64,000 nt of DNA, from NCBI RefSeq assembly GCF_003010965.1, contig NZ_PGGM01000006.1, positions 186,001 through 250,000 on the forward strand. The letters are read 5' to 3'. Below, piece by piece: positions 8,752 through 18,438 of the stretch; position 1 is the first letter of the stretch; each line of letters begins with the position of its first letter. Both the position numbers and the translations under genes were made by a program. The stretch comes from Phyllobacterium sophorae (GTDB lineage: Bacteria; Pseudomonadota; Alphaproteobacteria; Rhizobiales; Rhizobiaceae). The notes under the pieces were generated by a model. The model was not told where the DNA came from. It did not search any database and saw nothing but the letters and a program-made list of their open reading frames with translations.

Positions 8752-9087
8752 TGGGTCATCCTCTTAAGGAGAGCACTTGCTACAAAATGGCGACAGCAAT
8801 GCTGTTCACGAATGTCGCCAACAATTTAATGCGCTCGTTGTGTATGACTTTCACTGGATAGCCCCTAGATTCTTATCCACTCCCACTATTGGCGTTTAAA
8901 ACTTGCCCCGGCCAGCCCTACTTTCGTCGCCCATTTCACTAAGATGCGAAAGACCTTGACGTTTTCGCATTTGCTTCGCTACTCCTTACACATACGGTCG
9001 CGTTTCTGCCGGCCTGGCGGATTTCAGTGTGCCGTACCGAACCTGACCCGGGGAGGGGTTTTTCCGGTCAAAATCTGAGGGAGTGGC
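8752..9087. other. Intergenic region upstream of hppA
   Basis: No gene is seen in these 336 bases. It separates the divergent 41-aa ORF from hppA. The only signal found is the weak promoter-like pair TTGACG (8956-8961) and TACTCC (8980-8985), 18 bp apart, about 100 bp before hppA. Confidence 0.4.
8956..8985 (+). promoter_or_regulatory. Possible sigma-70-type promoter for hppA
   Basis: TTGACG and TACTCC are separated by 18 bp. The -35 match is good and the -10 match is weak; position relative to hppA is suitable. Inferred from sequence only. Confidence 0.3.
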
Positions 9088-11241
9088 ATGACAATACTGT
9101 TTCTGGTCATTGCCTGCGGTCTGCTGTCTATCGTCTACGCCGTCTGGGCCACCAAATCGGTGCTCGCGGCGGACCAGGGCAATGCGCGCATGCAAGAAAT
9201 CGCCGGTGCAATCCGCGAAGGCGCACAGGCATATCTCACACGTCAGTACACTACGATCGCCATGGTTGGCGCCGTTGTATTCATCGCCGTCTGGTTTCTT
9301 CTGACAGGAACAGCGGCTATCGGCTTCATGATCGGCGCCGTTCTTTCTGGGCTTGCCGGGTTTATCGGTATGCATGTTTCCGTCCGGGCCAATGTCCGCA
9401 CCGCACAGGCTGCCTCCCGCAGCCTCGCCGCTGGCCTTGAAATTGCTTTCAAGTCGGGTGCCATTACAGGCATGCTGGTTGCGGGCCTCGCACTGCTCGG
9501 TGTGTCAGTCTACTACTGGGTTCTGATCGGACCGATGGGCTATGCTCTCGCTGATCGTACGGTAATTGACGCGCTGGTCTCACTTGGGTTCGGTGCTTCC
9601 CTCATTTCCATCTTTGCCCGCCTTGGCGGCGGTATTTTTACCAAGGGCGCCGACGTCGGCGGTGACCTCGTCGGCAAGGTCGAAGCCGGAATTCCCGAGG
9701 ATGATCCGCGCAACCCTGCAACGATCGCGGACAACGTCGGCGACAATGTTGGCGATTGCGCCGGTATGGCCGCAGACTTGTTTGAAACCTATGCGGTGAC
9801 GATTGTCGCCACCATGGTCCTCGCCGCCATCTTCTTCGCAGCAGCGCCCAACCTCGCCACAGTGATGCTTTATCCGCTGGCCATCTGTGGGGCCTGCATC
9901 ATCACCTCGATTGCAGGCACGTTCTTCGTCAAGCTTGGCGCCAACAATTCCATCATGGGGGCCCTCTACAAGGGTTTGATCGTGACGGGACTTCTTTCGA
10001 TCGTTGGCCTGGGGGCGGCGACTTCTCTGACCATCGGCTGGGGCGAGACCGGAATTGTGGCGGGTCAGGTCATAACAGGAACGAACCTGTTCCTCTGTGG
10101 GATTATCGGGCTCGTCGTGACGGGTTTGATCGTGGTGATTACCGAGTATTACACCGGTACGAACAAGCGCCCGGTCAATTCGATTGCCCAGGCGTCGATA
10201 ACCGGCCATGGTACCAATGTGATCCAGGGTCTCGCGGTTTCGCTTGAATCCACTGCGCTTCCGGCGCTGGTCATCGTTGGTGGTATTATCTCGACCTACC
10301 AGCTTGCTGGCCTTTTCGGCACAGGCATTGCCGTTACTGCCATGCTCGGTATCGCTGGTATGATTGTGGCGCTGGATGCGTTCGGTCCAGTCACGGATAA
10401 TGCCGGCGGCATTGCCGAAATGGCGGGTCTCGATCCCGAAGTGCGTAAATCCACCGACGCGCTCGACGCCGTGGGAAACACCACCAAAGCGGTTACCAAG
10501 GGTTACGCGATTGGTTCTGCCGGTCTCGGCGCATTGGTTCTGTTCGCGGCTTACGCCAACGATCTGCAGTTCTTCATCAGCGAAGCCAATAAGGAAGGCG
10601 CCACCGCGTTCTCCTACTTCAAGGGGATCGGTGCCATTTCTTTCGAACTGTCCAATCCCTATGTGGTGGCAGGTCTCATCTTTGGCGGTCTCATCCCTTA
10701 TCTCTTTGGCGGGATCGCAATGACGGCTGTTGGCCGTGCGGCGGGTTCCGTGGTTGAAGAGGTACGCCGGCAGTTCCGCGAAAAGCCTGGTATCATGCTG
10801 GGGACCGAGCGCCCGGACTACGCACGTGCGGTCGACATCCTTACCCGAGCTGCGATCAAGGAGATGGTGGTTCCATCGCTCTTGCCGGTTTTGGCCCCAA
10901 TCGTCGTTTATTTCGGCGTTTTGCTGATTTCCGGATCGAAAGCCTCTGCTTTCGCAGCGCTTGGTGCTTCGCTGCTTGGCGTCATCATCAACGGCATTTT
11001 CGTTGCCATTTCGATGACATCGGGCGGTGGTGCTTGGGATAACGCCAAGAAATCCTTCGAGGATGGGTTCGTCGATAAGGATGGAACGCGCCACATGAAG
11101 GGCTCGGAAGCGCACAAGGCTTCCGTTACTGGCGATACGGTCGGAGATCCCTACAAGGACACGGCAGGTCCTGCCGTCAATCCGGCGATCAAGATCACCA
11201 ATATCGTCGCACTGCTCCTGCTTGCCGTGCTTGCGCACTGA
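9088..11241 (+). CDS. hppA: Membrane proton-translocating pyrophosphatase, K+-independent type
   Basis: A 717-aa multi-spanning inner-membrane pump that hydrolyses pyrophosphate and exports protons. The substrate-binding segment [20 protein letters not shown] and [19 protein letters not shown] are intact, as is the second acidic motif near [16 protein letters not shown]. The subtype marker GNTTKA with Lys467 and Thr470 (the family's K/T pair, versus A/G in the K+-dependent class) indicates a K+-independent pump. Length and membrane pattern are normal. A strong bidirectional terminator follows. Confidence 0.97.
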   Translation: MTILFLVIACGLLSIVYAVWATKSVLAADQGNARMQEIAGAIREGAQAYLTRQYTTIAMVGAVVFIAVWFLLTGTAAIGFMIGAVLSGLAGFIGMHVSVRANVRTAQAASRSLAAGLEIAFKSGAITGMLVAGLALLGVSVYYWVLIGPMGYALADRTVIDALVSLGFGASLISIFARLGGGIFTKGADVGGDLVGKVEAGIPEDDPRNPATIADNVGDNVGDCAGMAADLFETYAVTIVATMVLAAIFFAAAPNLATVMLYPLAICGACIITSIAGTFFVKLGANNSIMGALYKGLIVTGLLSIVGLGAATSLTIGWGETGIVAGQVITGTNLFLCGIIGLVVTGLIVVITEYYTGTNKRPVNSIAQASITGHGTNVIQGLAVSLESTALPALVIVGGIISTYQLAGLFGTGIAVTAMLGIAGMIVALDAFGPVTDNAGGIAEMAGLDPEVRKSTDALDAVGNTTKAVTKGYAIGSAGLGALVLFAAYANDLQFFISEANKEGATAFSYFKGIGAISFELSNPYVVAGLIFGGLIPYLFGGIAMTAVGRAAGSVVEEVRRQFREKPGIMLGTERPDYARAVDILTRAAIKEMVVPSLLPVLAPIVVYFGVLLISGSKASAFAALGASLLGVIINGIFVAISMTSGGGAWDNAKKSFEDGFVDKDGTRHMKGSEAHKASVTGDTVGDPYKDTAGPAVNPAIKITNIVALLLLAVLAH

Positions 11242-11260
11242 CTCCAGCGAACATTGCAAC

Positions 11261-11293
11261 AAAAAACCCACGATCTGGTTTCGTGGGTTTTTT
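11261..11293. terminator. Bidirectional rho-independent terminator
   Basis: CCCACGA (11267-11273) pairs with TCGTGGG (11281-11287), flanked by six A on the left and six T on the right. It can end both hppA and the convergent lipoprotein gene that stops at 11308. Confidence 0.9.
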
Positions 11294-11307
11294 GTATTGA
11301 GTGTTTT

Positions 11308-11826
11308 TTATTGCGGCGGAGCGCCGCCTCCGCCAAGCGAAGACGGTGCCTTGCCGACACCAGCCAGCATCTGGCCGAGGAAAGAGAGGTCTTTGCCGCC
11401 CGTCGGCGTCGTACGGGAAATAAAGTCAAACACCTTGCCGTCCTGCAATCCGTAGTTGGAAATGCTGGAAACTTTGCCGTCTTTGTCAAAATAGACGGCC
11501 AGAATACGGCGTTCCGTCACTTTCGGCATCATGAAGGCGACACTACGGTGGCGCTTCTGCGAAATGTAATAGAAAACCTCGTTGTCAAAGGTGGCTGTTG
11601 TCGACGGGCTGCCAAGTGACAAAACGACCTGTTCGCGGCTGGAGCCCACGGGGACGAATTCGAGCGTCTTCTCGTCGAGCACATAGCCTTGTGTCAGTGT
11701 CTCCGATGGATTGAGGTTGGCGGTGTTACAACCCGCAAGCCCTGCGGCTAAAAGAAGGGTTCCAACGAGAAGGTATTCCCGTGAACGATCGGTCTTGAAA
11801 ATCCGCTCCAGCAACGACATCTCCAT
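11308..11826 (-). CDS. Outer-membrane assembly lipoprotein, SmpA/OmlA (BamE) family
   Basis: A 172-aa lipoprotein. The N-terminal hydrophobic segment ends in the lipobox LAGC (Cys about residue 33), so it should be lipidated and outer-membrane bound. The SmpA/OmlA domain follows (YVLDEKTLEFVPVGSSREQV, then VFYYISQKR). BamE stabilises the BAM complex that inserts beta-barrels (family knowledge). The C-terminus is a glycine/proline tail. ATGs at 11826 and 11820 are both possible; neither has an ideally spaced ribosome-binding site. It is divergent from the ubiquinol-cytochrome c chaperone gene. Confidence 0.85.
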   Translation of the reverse strand: MEMSLLERIFKTDRSREYLLVGTLLLAAGLAGCNTANLNPSETLTQGYVLDEKTLEFVPVGSSREQVVLSLGSPSTTATFDNEVFYYISQKRHRSVAFMMPKVTERRILAVYFDKDGKVSSISNYGLQDGKVFDFISRTTPTGGKDLSFLGQMLAGVGKAPSSLGGGGAPPQ

Positions 11827-11939
11827 TTCAAACTGGGCGCAAGTCTTTCGCCGCCCGCAGAACTTCGGTAAACCACCTTGAAGTCCGATGCAACACGCGA
11901 CATGTGTTGCGTACCAGACCCAAGTGAAAGCACAACTCT

Positions 11940-12500
11940 ATGATTCTCAGTCTTTTTAGCCGCAAAGCCAAAGCAAATGAGGCGATTACAATTGCCCTCT
12001 ACGATGCGATCGTGGCAGCGGCGCGGCAGCCATACTTTTATTCCGAGCTTGACGTTCCGGATTCACCGTTAGGCCGCTATGAAATGCTTTCGCTGCATAT
12101 TTTCTTGTTCATGCGTCGGATCAAGGGCCGAACGCCGGCGTTGAAATCGATCGGCCAGGAGGTAACGGACGAGTTTTTCAGGGACGTCGATCACTCCTTG
12201 CGAGAGCTCGGCATCGGAGATTCGGGTGTACCAAAGCGTATGAAGAAGCTGGCGCGCATGTTCTACGGCCGGATTGAATCTTATGACATGGCGCTTCAAC
12301 ACAACGATCACCCGGCGCTCGCCGCAGCGCTTGCTCGCAATGTCCGGCCGGATGCTCAGGCCTGGCCGGGTGCAGATGCACTTGCAAGTTATGTCGGGCA
12401 AACGGTACGGCACCTCGAAGATCAACCAGATGATATAATCGCTGGCGGCAAGGTTACATTTCCTGATGCCGCGGCCGATCGTCCATCATCGCCGCTTTGA
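11940..12500 (+). CDS. Ubiquinol-cytochrome c chaperone family protein
   Basis: A 186-aa protein of the CBP3/UQCC1-like family, which in mitochondria aids cytochrome b synthesis and bc1 assembly. Family-type segments are ALYDAIVAAARQPYFYSELDVPDSPLGRYEMLSLH and DEFFRDVDHSLRELGIGD. There is no signal peptide. It sits immediately before the DUF177 gene, as in other Rhizobiales, and its 3' end overlaps the upstream part of that reading frame but not the preferred start. Confidence 0.85.
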   Translation: MILSLFSRKAKANEAITIALYDAIVAAARQPYFYSELDVPDSPLGRYEMLSLHIFLFMRRIKGRTPALKSIGQEVTDEFFRDVDHSLRELGIGDSGVPKRMKKLARMFYGRIESYDMALQHNDHPALAAALARNVRPDAQAWPGADALASYVGQTVRHLEDQPDDIIAGGKVTFPDAAADRPSSPL

Positions 12501-12513
12501 GAGGATGAAGCTG

Positions 12514-13083
12514 ATGACACGGAATACAGACGGGACAATGAGTTTTCCGGTTTCGGTTCAACGGCTCCCGCCAAAGGGGCTGAATGTCAAAATCGAGGCA
12601 AGTGCCCGCGAGCGTGAGGCATTGCGTGACTTTCACGAACTTGAGGATGTCAGATCCTTTCGGGCCGACCTGCAGGTCATACCGTGGAAGAAAGATGGTG
12701 TTCGCATTCGTGGCGTGGTCAAGGCAGAGATCGTCCAGTCCTGCATTGTCACACTGGAACCCATTGACGCAAAGATCGATACGGAGATCGACGCGATCTT
12801 TGTTCCGGAAAACTCGCGCCTCGCCCGATTGCCGCTTGATGAGAATGGTGAGCTGATCATCAGCGCCGAGGGTCCGGATATACCGGAGACATTTTCCGGC
12901 GATACGCTGGATGCGGGTGCCATTGCCGAGGAGTTTTTTGAACTTGCGATCGATCCCTATCCGCGTAAGGACGGTGTGGAGGCCGCCGCTCCAGTCGTTG
13001 TGACCTATGGGGAAGGTAATGACGACGCTGAAAAGCCAGCAAACCCGTTCGCAGCTCTGAAGGATTGGAAACAGAAGACTTGA
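12514..13083 (+). CDS. DUF177 (YceD-family) protein
   Basis: A 189-aa cytoplasmic protein of the DUF177/YceD family, linked elsewhere to 23S rRNA accumulation and usually placed next to rpmF and plsX (family knowledge). Here rpmF is absent and plsX follows. The conserved centre VVKAEIVQSCIVTLEPI carries the family cysteine. The ATG at 12514 is preferred because GAGAGG ends 9 bases upstream; ATG 12505 lies directly against that site. The C-terminus (KPANPFAALKDWK) is typical of alphaproteobacterial members. Confidence 0.85.
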   Translation: MTRNTDGTMSFPVSVQRLPPKGLNVKIEASAREREALRDFHELEDVRSFRADLQVIPWKKDGVRIRGVVKAEIVQSCIVTLEPIDAKIDTEIDAIFVPENSRLARLPLDENGELIISAEGPDIPETFSGDTLDAGAIAEEFFELAIDPYPRKDGVEAAAPVVVTYGEGNDDAEKPANPFAALKDWKQKT

Positions 13084-13295
13084 TCGGGGGCACGTCCTGC
13101 GACTAAGTAGCTGCATGAATGGTCCGGGGAGGACCGCATAACACTGTTTATTGGGGCGGGGTTTCACGATAATTCAGCTCAAGGAACCGGCAGACGGGCA
13201 GAAACCAGTTGTGCACCAATGCAAAATGACTATTTTCGCCGAGTCTTTTCAAAAAATCTTACTGACAAGCACTGAACAGGACAGGACAATCGAGA

Positions 13296-14381
13296 GTGAT
13301 CAGAATTTCCATTGACGCCATGGGCGGTGATTTCGGTCCCGAGATCGTTATTCCCGGCATGGCAACGGCGCTGGAGCGCCATCCTGATATCAGGTTTGTA
13401 ATCTTCGGACGCGAAGAAGAAGTAAAACCTGTCCTGGCCCGCCATCAGGCTTTGTCCAACGCCTCGACGCTCCACCATTGTGACGTTGCGGTCCGCATGG
13501 ATGAAAAACCGAGTCAGGCTTTGCGAAATGGCCGGTGGAAATCATCCATGTGGCGCGCCATCGAAGCGGTCAAGACCGGGGAGGCCGATGCCTGCGTTTC
13601 CGCCGGCAACACTGGCGCCCTGATGGCCATGTCAAAATTCTGCCTGCGCACGATGGCGAATGTAGAGCGGCCGGCCATTGCCGGCGTCTGGCCGACCTTG
13701 CGTGGTGAGAGCATCGTGCTCGATATCGGCGCCACCATCGGCGCCGACGCGCAGCAACTGGTCGATTATGCCGTTATGGGAGCGGCGATGGCGCGCTCCC
13801 TGTTCGAGATCGAGCGTCCCACCATCGGCTTGCTCAATGTCGGCGTCGAAGAGATCAAGGGGCAGGACGATGTCAAGGACGCGGCGCGCATCCTCCGTGA
13901 AATTCCGCTACCGAGCCTCGAATATTACGGTTTCGTCGAAGGGAACGACATTGGCAAGGGGACCGTCGACGTTGTCGTGACTGAAGGTTTTGCCGGAAAT
14001 ATCGCTCTCAAGGCAGCCGAAGGAACCGCAAAGCAGTACACGCAGTATCTGCGCGAGGCCATGAACCGCACGCTCATGTCGAGGATAGGCTATCTCTTTG
14101 CCAAGGGCGCGTTTGACCGCATGCGTGAGAAGATGGACCCCCGCAAGACCAATGGCGGTGTGTTCCTGGGATTGAACGGTGTTGTGATCAAGAGCCATGG
14201 CGGCACCGATGCTTTAGGCTTTGCTTCGGCTATCGATGTGGGCTACGACATGGCCCATAACAAGCTCTTGGACAAGATCGCTGCGGATCTGACCCATTTT
14301 CACAAGAGCCCGGTTGGCGCGGCTTTCCAGGATGAGACCGAGAGCGCCGCCGAAGTTGAAATAGAGCAACAGGAAAAGTAG
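13296..14381 (+). CDS. plsX: Phosphate acyltransferase PlsX
   Basis: A 361-aa peripheral membrane enzyme that turns acyl-ACP into acyl-phosphate, the first step of phospholipid synthesis by the PlsX/PlsY route. It begins [12 protein letters not shown] and has the family segments [12 protein letters not shown] and [10 protein letters not shown]. It starts with GTG at 13296 after a GAGA-type site. The last 20 residues are an acidic extension. fabH follows after 7 bp, so both are probably co-transcribed. Confidence 0.96.
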   Translation: MIRISIDAMGGDFGPEIVIPGMATALERHPDIRFVIFGREEEVKPVLARHQALSNASTLHHCDVAVRMDEKPSQALRNGRWKSSMWRAIEAVKTGEADACVSAGNTGALMAMSKFCLRTMANVERPAIAGVWPTLRGESIVLDIGATIGADAQQLVDYAVMGAAMARSLFEIERPTIGLLNVGVEEIKGQDDVKDAARILREIPLPSLEYYGFVEGNDIGKGTVDVVVTEGFAGNIALKAAEGTAKQYTQYLREAMNRTLMSRIGYLFAKGAFDRMREKMDPRKTNGGVFLGLNGVVIKSHGGTDALGFASAIDVGYDMAHNKLLDKIAADLTHFHKSPVGAAFQDETESAAEVEIEQQEK

Positions 14382-14388
14382 AGCTTCG

Positions 14389-15360
14389 ATGATCCGATCC
14401 GTTGTAAGAGGTATAGGCGCAGCCAAACCGGCACGTCTGGTAAAGAACGCTGATCTTGAAGGGATCGTTGAAACATCAGACGAATGGATCGTGCAGCGAA
14501 CGGGTATCCGGCAACGCTACATTGCTGGCGAGGGCGAAACGACGGCTTCGCTGGGCGAAGCAGCCGCACGGGCAGCCTTGAACAATGCGGGCCTGACGCC
14601 GGACGATATTGATCTGATCATCCTGGCGACTTCGACGCCAGACAATACATTCCCCGCCTCGGCCGTGGATATTCAGTCGCGCCTTGGTATGACACACGGC
14701 TTTGCGTTCGACATGCAGGCCGTCTGTTCCGGCTTTGTCTATGCCGTTACCACGGCAGACCTCTATATTCGTGGCGGCATGGCAAAACGTGTCCTGGTAA
14801 TAGGGTCCGAGACCTTCTCCCGCATACTGGACTGGAACGACCGCACCACCTGCGTGCTTTTTGGCGATGGCGCCGGAGCGCTGGTGCTGGAGGCCAGTGA
14901 GGGACGTGGGCTGACCTCCGACAGAGGCGTTCTTACAGCCAATCTGCGCTCCGATGGCTCGCACAAGCAGAAACTATATGTTGATGGCGGGCCGTCCTCG
15001 ACGCAAACAGTCGGCCATCTCAGAATGGAGGGCAGGGAGGTCTTCAAGCACGCTGTCGGCATGATCACTGACGTTATTGAAGCCTCCTTTTCCGAGGCCG
15101 GAATCACCGCTGAGGATATCGATTGGTTCGTCCCTCATCAGGCCAACAAGCGCATCATCGATGCCTCCGCAAAGAAGCTCAATCTTGCGGAAGAAAAGGT
15201 CGTTATCACCGTGGACCAACACGGAAATACATCAGCCGCTTCAGTACCCTTAGCACTAGCGACCGCTGTCGAAGACGGCCGCATCAAGCAGGGCGATTTA
15301 GTGCTCCTCGAAGCCATGGGTGGGGGCTTTACGTGGGGTGCAGTTCTGCTACGGTGGTAG
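14389..15360 (+). CDS. fabH: 3-oxoacyl-ACP synthase III (KAS III)
   Basis: A 323-aa enzyme that begins fatty-acid elongation by condensing acetyl-CoA with malonyl-ACP. The catalytic triad is complete: Cys113 in MQAVCSGF, His in [10 protein letters not shown] and Asn in QHGNTSAAS. It starts [15 protein letters not shown] within residues 26-40, as is typical. Placement after plsX is the usual bacterial order. A 9-bp inverted repeat (AGCAGCTTG at 15359, CAAGCTGCT at 15400) spans its stop codon and the start of the interval. Confidence 0.97.
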   Translation: MIRSVVRGIGAAKPARLVKNADLEGIVETSDEWIVQRTGIRQRYIAGEGETTASLGEAAARAALNNAGLTPDDIDLIILATSTPDNTFPASAVDIQSRLGMTHGFAFDMQAVCSGFVYAVTTADLYIRGGMAKRVLVIGSETFSRILDWNDRTTCVLFGDGAGALVLEASEGRGLTSDRGVLTANLRSDGSHKQKLYVDGGPSSTQTVGHLRMEGREVFKHAVGMITDVIEASFSEAGITAEDIDWFVPHQANKRIIDASAKKLNLAEEKVVITVDQHGNTSAASVPLALATAVEDGRIKQGDLVLLEAMGGGFTWGAVLLRW

Positions 15361-15483
15361 CAGCTTGATTGGGCGGGCAGATTAGTTCACGAACTTTTCC
15401 AAGCTGCTTGCCCGATCGGTTTTCATCCTATAACTTCCGCTGTCACCTGGTAGTTTTGCAACAAACGAGAGCTTTGAGATCGT

Positions 15484-15804
15484 ATGGGGGGTAAGACCAT
15501 TACGCGCGCTGATCTGGCTGAGGCGGTCTATCGCAAGGTAGGGCTTTCGCGAACAGAGTCAGCTTCACTGGTCGAGACAATTCTCGATGAAGTGTGTGAC
15601 GCAATTGTTCGTGGCGAGACAGTAAAGTTGTCATCGTTCGCCACGTTCCAGGTAAGAGACAAGAACGAACGAATTGGCCGGAATCCAAAGACCGGTGAAG
15701 AGGTTCCAATTCTACCGCGCAGGGTCATGACGTTCAAAGCGTCCAATGTTCTCAAGCAGAGAATTTTGCGTTCGCACCAGACGCGCAAGAAGAAATCTGC
15801 CTGA
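15484..15804 (+). CDS. ihfA: Integration host factor subunit alpha
   Basis: A 106-aa nucleoid protein that bends DNA as a heterodimer with IhfB. Family features are [17 protein letters not shown], the beta-arm sequence [15 protein letters not shown] with the intercalating proline, and a basic tail rich in K and R. The ATG at 15484 is followed by two extra glycines. It is followed by the MerR gene, as in other Rhizobiales. Confidence 0.95.
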   Translation: MGGKTITRADLAEAVYRKVGLSRTESASLVETILDEVCDAIVRGETVKLSSFATFQVRDKNERIGRNPKTGEEVPILPRRVMTFKASNVLKQRILRSHQTRKKKSA

Positions 15805-15828
15805 CATTTAAGGTTTATGGCCCAATGA

Positions 15829-15854
15829 GCGAGATTACTGTGCGGTAATCTCGC
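15829..15854. other. Perfect 10-bp hairpin between ihfA and the MerR gene
   Basis: GCGAGATTAC (15829-15838) pairs with GTAATCTCGC (15845-15854) across a 6-base loop. No T-run follows on the plus strand, so it may be a processing or regulatory hairpin rather than an efficient terminator. Confidence 0.6.
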
Positions 15855-15928
15855 GTCACGCTTGAAAAATGGACCACAAACCGCTGAAATGGACGTCGAA
15901 TCAGAATTTCTCCTGAAAGGGTGAAATC

Positions 15929-16486
15929 ATGGACAAGAGTCCCGACGCATTTAGAACCATCAGCGAAGTCGCTGAAGACCTTGATCTGCCACAGCATGTG
16001 CTGCGCTTCTGGGAAACACGGTTCACCCATATAAAGCCAATGAAGCGCGGCGGTGGCCGCCGTTATTACCGTCCTCTAGACGTTGACCTTCTCAAAGGTA
16101 TCCGCCATCTCCTGTACGATCAGGGTTATACGATCAAGGGCGTGCAGCGTCTGTTGCGGGAGAATGGCACCCAGTTCATCATTGCCCTCGGCAGCGGTGA
16201 CACGGCAGCGGCTGAGGCGATCAGCCAGCAGAGGCAGGCCACCGCACGTCAAGAAGAAGCGCTGGCCGCCGAACAGAGCAGGGCGGATGCAGACGAAGAA
16301 GCCGCGGTCATGGGCACGCCCAAATCCGCACCGCAGGGCCGGCGCCTGTTTGGATTGATCAAGGGCGATGATGAGGGTCCGGTAGCGGCTGATGGCAAGC
16401 GGCTTTCCAAGGACAATCGAACCTTGCTCCAGGAAACGCTTTTCGACCTGCTTGAGTGCAAGCGTCTCCTCGATCAGGTTCGTTAA
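15929..16486 (+). CDS. MerR-family transcriptional regulator
   Basis: A 185-aa regulator. The N-terminal MerR helix-turn-helix and wing are clear ([20 protein letters not shown], then [18 protein letters not shown]), followed by the dimerisation helix [16 protein letters not shown]. The C-terminal half is alanine/glutamine-rich and low in family similarity; no effector-binding cysteines are evident. An AAGGGTG site precedes the ATG. Its conserved position behind ihfA is known in Rhizobiales, but its targets are not. Confidence 0.88.
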   Translation: MDKSPDAFRTISEVAEDLDLPQHVLRFWETRFTHIKPMKRGGGRRYYRPLDVDLLKGIRHLLYDQGYTIKGVQRLLRENGTQFIIALGSGDTAAAEAISQQRQATARQEEALAAEQSRADADEEAAVMGTPKSAPQGRRLFGLIKGDDEGPVAADGKRLSKDNRTLLQETLFDLLECKRLLDQVR

Positions 16487-16490
16487 CGCC

Positions 16491-16526
16491 AAAAAAAGCC
16501 CAGCTTTCAAACAAATGAAAGCTGGG
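16491..16526 (-). terminator. Rho-independent terminator for the DUF883 genes
   Basis: CCCAGCTTTCA (16499-16509) pairs with TGAAAGCTGGG (16516-16526), an 11-bp perfect stem. The A-run at 16491-16497 becomes a T-run on the minus strand, so it ends transcripts from the minus-strand genes; it also lies just after the MerR stop. Confidence 0.85.
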
Positions 16527-16627
16527 ACTCGGGGGTTGGCCGTGGGGTGCGGCCTAACTGGTTGGGGGACCAGTTCCGGGAAAACGCAAGACTGGCTTAA
16601 AGGTTCCCGACAGAATCGGTTTATTTA

Positions 16628-16939
16628 TCACCTGGCGGCCAACATGCCGATGATGACGCCAAGACCGGCGATAATCATCAGTGTCGACACCGAGTTTTGT
16701 GTTGGCGTGTTGGCAATCTTGCGCGCTTGATATCCCAACCCTATCGCTGCACGCTGGCCGCGCTCTTTAATCTCATCAAGGGTTGAACGGTCCCCGTCCG
16801 TAAAATCGTCCAATAGTTCAATACCTTTGTCAGAGAGCGTTTTGGCGATAGCAGCCAAGTCGCGTTTGAGGTCGGCAATCTCGCTTCTCAGCCGCGCCTG
16901 GTCGGTTTCACTTTGCATTGCATCGGTCATGTCGTCCAT
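16628..16939 (-). CDS. DUF883-type (ElaB/YqjD-like) membrane-anchored protein
   Basis: A 103-aa protein with an amphipathic coiled-coil N-terminal half (TDQARLRSEIADLKRDLAAIAK) and a single C-terminal membrane helix (SVSTLMIIAGLGVIIGMLAAR). This is the plan of the ElaB/YqjD/DUF883 family of tail-anchored inner-membrane proteins, some of which bind ribosomes in stationary phase (family knowledge from enterics). GAAGGACG precedes the ATG. It lies 25 bp after a shorter paralog on the same strand. Confidence 0.75.
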   Translation of the reverse strand: MDDMTDAMQSETDQARLRSEIADLKRDLAAIAKTLSDKGIELLDDFTDGDRSTLDEIKERGQRAAIGLGYQARKIANTPTQNSVSTLMIIAGLGVIIGMLAAR

Positions 16940-16964
16940 TGTGGTCGTCCTTCGTAAGCCAAGA

Positions 16965-17216
16965 TTAGCGGCGTGAGAAAAGCCCGATCAGGAGAGCTGC
17001 ACCTGCAACGAGCGCCAAGGTAGCAACCGGATTTTCCTTGGCAGTGTCTGCGGCATAGCGTGCCTGCCTGGTTGCAACCCGCTTCATGTCGTCAAATCGT
17101 TCACCGCTTAAATCCGAAAGGCTTGCAGTGATTTTCGAGATTTCTTTGCGCAAGGCCGCAATCTGTGCCTCAACGTCACCCTGTATCTCATCCGCATTCT
17201 TCGAGAATATCGCCAT
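16965..17216 (-). CDS. Small DUF883-type membrane-anchored protein (83 aa)
   Basis: A shorter relative of the downstream gene: a helical N-terminal half (EIQGDVEAQIAALRKEISKI) and a C-terminal membrane helix (PVATLALVAGAALLIGLFSRR). The ATG at 17216 is preceded by AAGGAG at good spacing; the open frame continues upstream for 89 codons with no protein-like signal. The pair probably forms an operon that ends at the terminator at 16491. Confidence 0.75.
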   Translation of the reverse strand: MAIFSKNADEIQGDVEAQIAALRKEISKITASLSDLSGERFDDMKRVATRQARYAADTAKENPVATLALVAGAALLIGLFSRR

Positions 17217-17642
17217 ATCAAAGCTCCTTTTCATTGAGGAGGTATAACGGCGCGTGCCTTGCATATGTTCCGCAATTGTTTGATGGAACTTCGGAAGGGA
17301 AGCCAGCGGCGGGTTGGCATATGGCATAGACGCGAAAGTGCCCTTGCGCTTGTGGTCAGGCAGCACGCGGGTGTTTTCTGTTTGGCGATTGCGGTGGCAC
17401 CTACATCGAATTGCCCCGCTGACGGCAACCGTCGTCAAGGTGTATTCTACTTTCGCTTGCCGCTCATAAGCCCCAAAGCCCACGGCAAGCCATCTGGGAG
17501 GGGTTGAGGCAACTTATCGGCAGCCGGGATACCCCATCCCCAAGGGCCAATGTCTCATCTCTCCCCTTTTTGGGAACACTCTCGTCTCCCTCATTATCGG
17601 TAAGCTATGAGCCGGAGTGATCCCGTAGGCTGCGTGTAGGCT

Positions 17643-17697
17643 GGTGATGGGAAGTGCCCAAAGGCGCTTGATCCATCACCCGAAACTGGGGCGCCCC
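17643..17697. other. Nested hairpin plus palindrome, possible structured RNA
   Basis: GGTGATGG (17643-17650) pairs with CCATCACC (17673-17680); inside it AAGTGCC (17652-17658) pairs with GGCGCTT (17663-17669, one G-U pair) around a CAAA tetraloop. GGGGCGCCCC follows at 17688-17697. Two stacked perfect helices outside any gene suggest a structured transcript; I could not match it to a known family. Confidence 0.4.
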
Positions 17698-17756
17698 CAA
17701 AGCGGACTGGATAATAAGGAAATGCCAAAAGGCCAAATGGTCGATCTGTGCCCGAT

Positions 17757-17788
17757 TTAGTTCAATCAAATTCATTAGACTGAACTAA
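17757..17788. promoter_or_regulatory. 8-bp inverted repeat, candidate operator
   Basis: TTAGTTCA (17757-17764) and TGAACTAA (17781-17788) are perfect complements 16 bp apart in an AT-rich stretch. The spacing and AT-rich half-sites resemble repressor operators. There is no convincing downstream gene, so the role is open. Confidence 0.35.
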
Positions 17789-18257
17789 TCTCTAAGGTGT
17801 AAGATAATGAAGGCTTGGCTCCGATCCCCCAATCCGGTCAAGCCTCTTGGGAGGAAGACCGCCACTGCACCCCCCCGCAGGCTCGGCTCTTCCTCCCCAC
17901 TTTTTTGGACGCTTGTCTCAGCAAAAGGCCACGTCCTGATCAAACTCCGCCTCAGCACAGGTCTTGAAAACCTCCAGCTGGTCAAGCGCATCAAGGATCG
18001 TAAGTCATCGGCGGGCGTATCCTGGATACCCCATGCGCCCACCGGCTCGGATCGCCGCCGGATTTTTCTTGTCCGCACTTCCGCGGGGCCCTTGCCTCCT
18101 GTAGCGCCATAGGGTAATTGCTCCGCTGTCGATAGTGGTTTCCCCCAGAAGCCTCGCAAATAATCGGCAAGACTGTTGCCCTCAGCATTCCCCGGCAAAC
18201 AAGCCGAACATTCTGAGGAGCAGATGCCCGGCTAAGTCGTTGATTTAGCAATAGTGT

Positions 18258-18334
<77 letters not shown>

Positions 18335-18394
18335 TTTCGTGTAATGTTTTCAACGTTGAGCGGAAGTACGCTGCTGGCCAGCGTGAGGCCCGGC

Positions 18395-18421
18395 AGTCCG
18401 CCAACTTCACGCTGGCGGACT
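18395..18421. terminator. 9-bp hairpin between tRNA-Pro and the DUF1344 gene
   Basis: AGTCCGCCA (18395-18403) pairs with TGGCGGACT (18413-18421). It lies 18 bp beyond the DUF1344 stop and 61 bp after the tRNA, where convergent transcripts would end. There is no long T-run on either side, so terminator function is only likely. Confidence 0.45.
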
Positions 18422-18438
18422 ATAAGTTTCAAGGTCAA

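Larger units (their letters stand above)
17217..18257. other. About 1 kb without a convincing gene, rich in hairpins
   Basis: Several ORFs of 60-140 codons cross this stretch on both strands, but none has family similarity that I can recognise or a steady codon pattern. What is clear is structure: a nested hairpin at 17643-17680, a GGGGCGCCCC palindrome at 17688-17697 and the inverted repeat TTAGTTCA/TGAACTAA at 17757-17788. The tRNA-Pro gene begins at 18258. A non-coding RNA or a decayed element are both possible. Confidence 0.4.

Noticed and set aside
9580..11271. 563-codon open frame antisense to hppA
   Set aside because: It mirrors the codon pattern of hppA, has no protein-family features and no ribosome-binding site; it is a shadow frame.
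17640..17700. Cobalamin or other known riboswitch at the nested hairpin
   Set aside because: The conserved cores of cobalamin, TPP, FMN and SAM-II classes are not present, and no related gene follows.
17807..18112. 101-codon open frame before tRNA-Pro
   Set aside because: A weak GGTG site precedes it, but the product is low in family-like structure, overlapped by an open frame of 137 codons on the other strand, and shows no steady codon preference.
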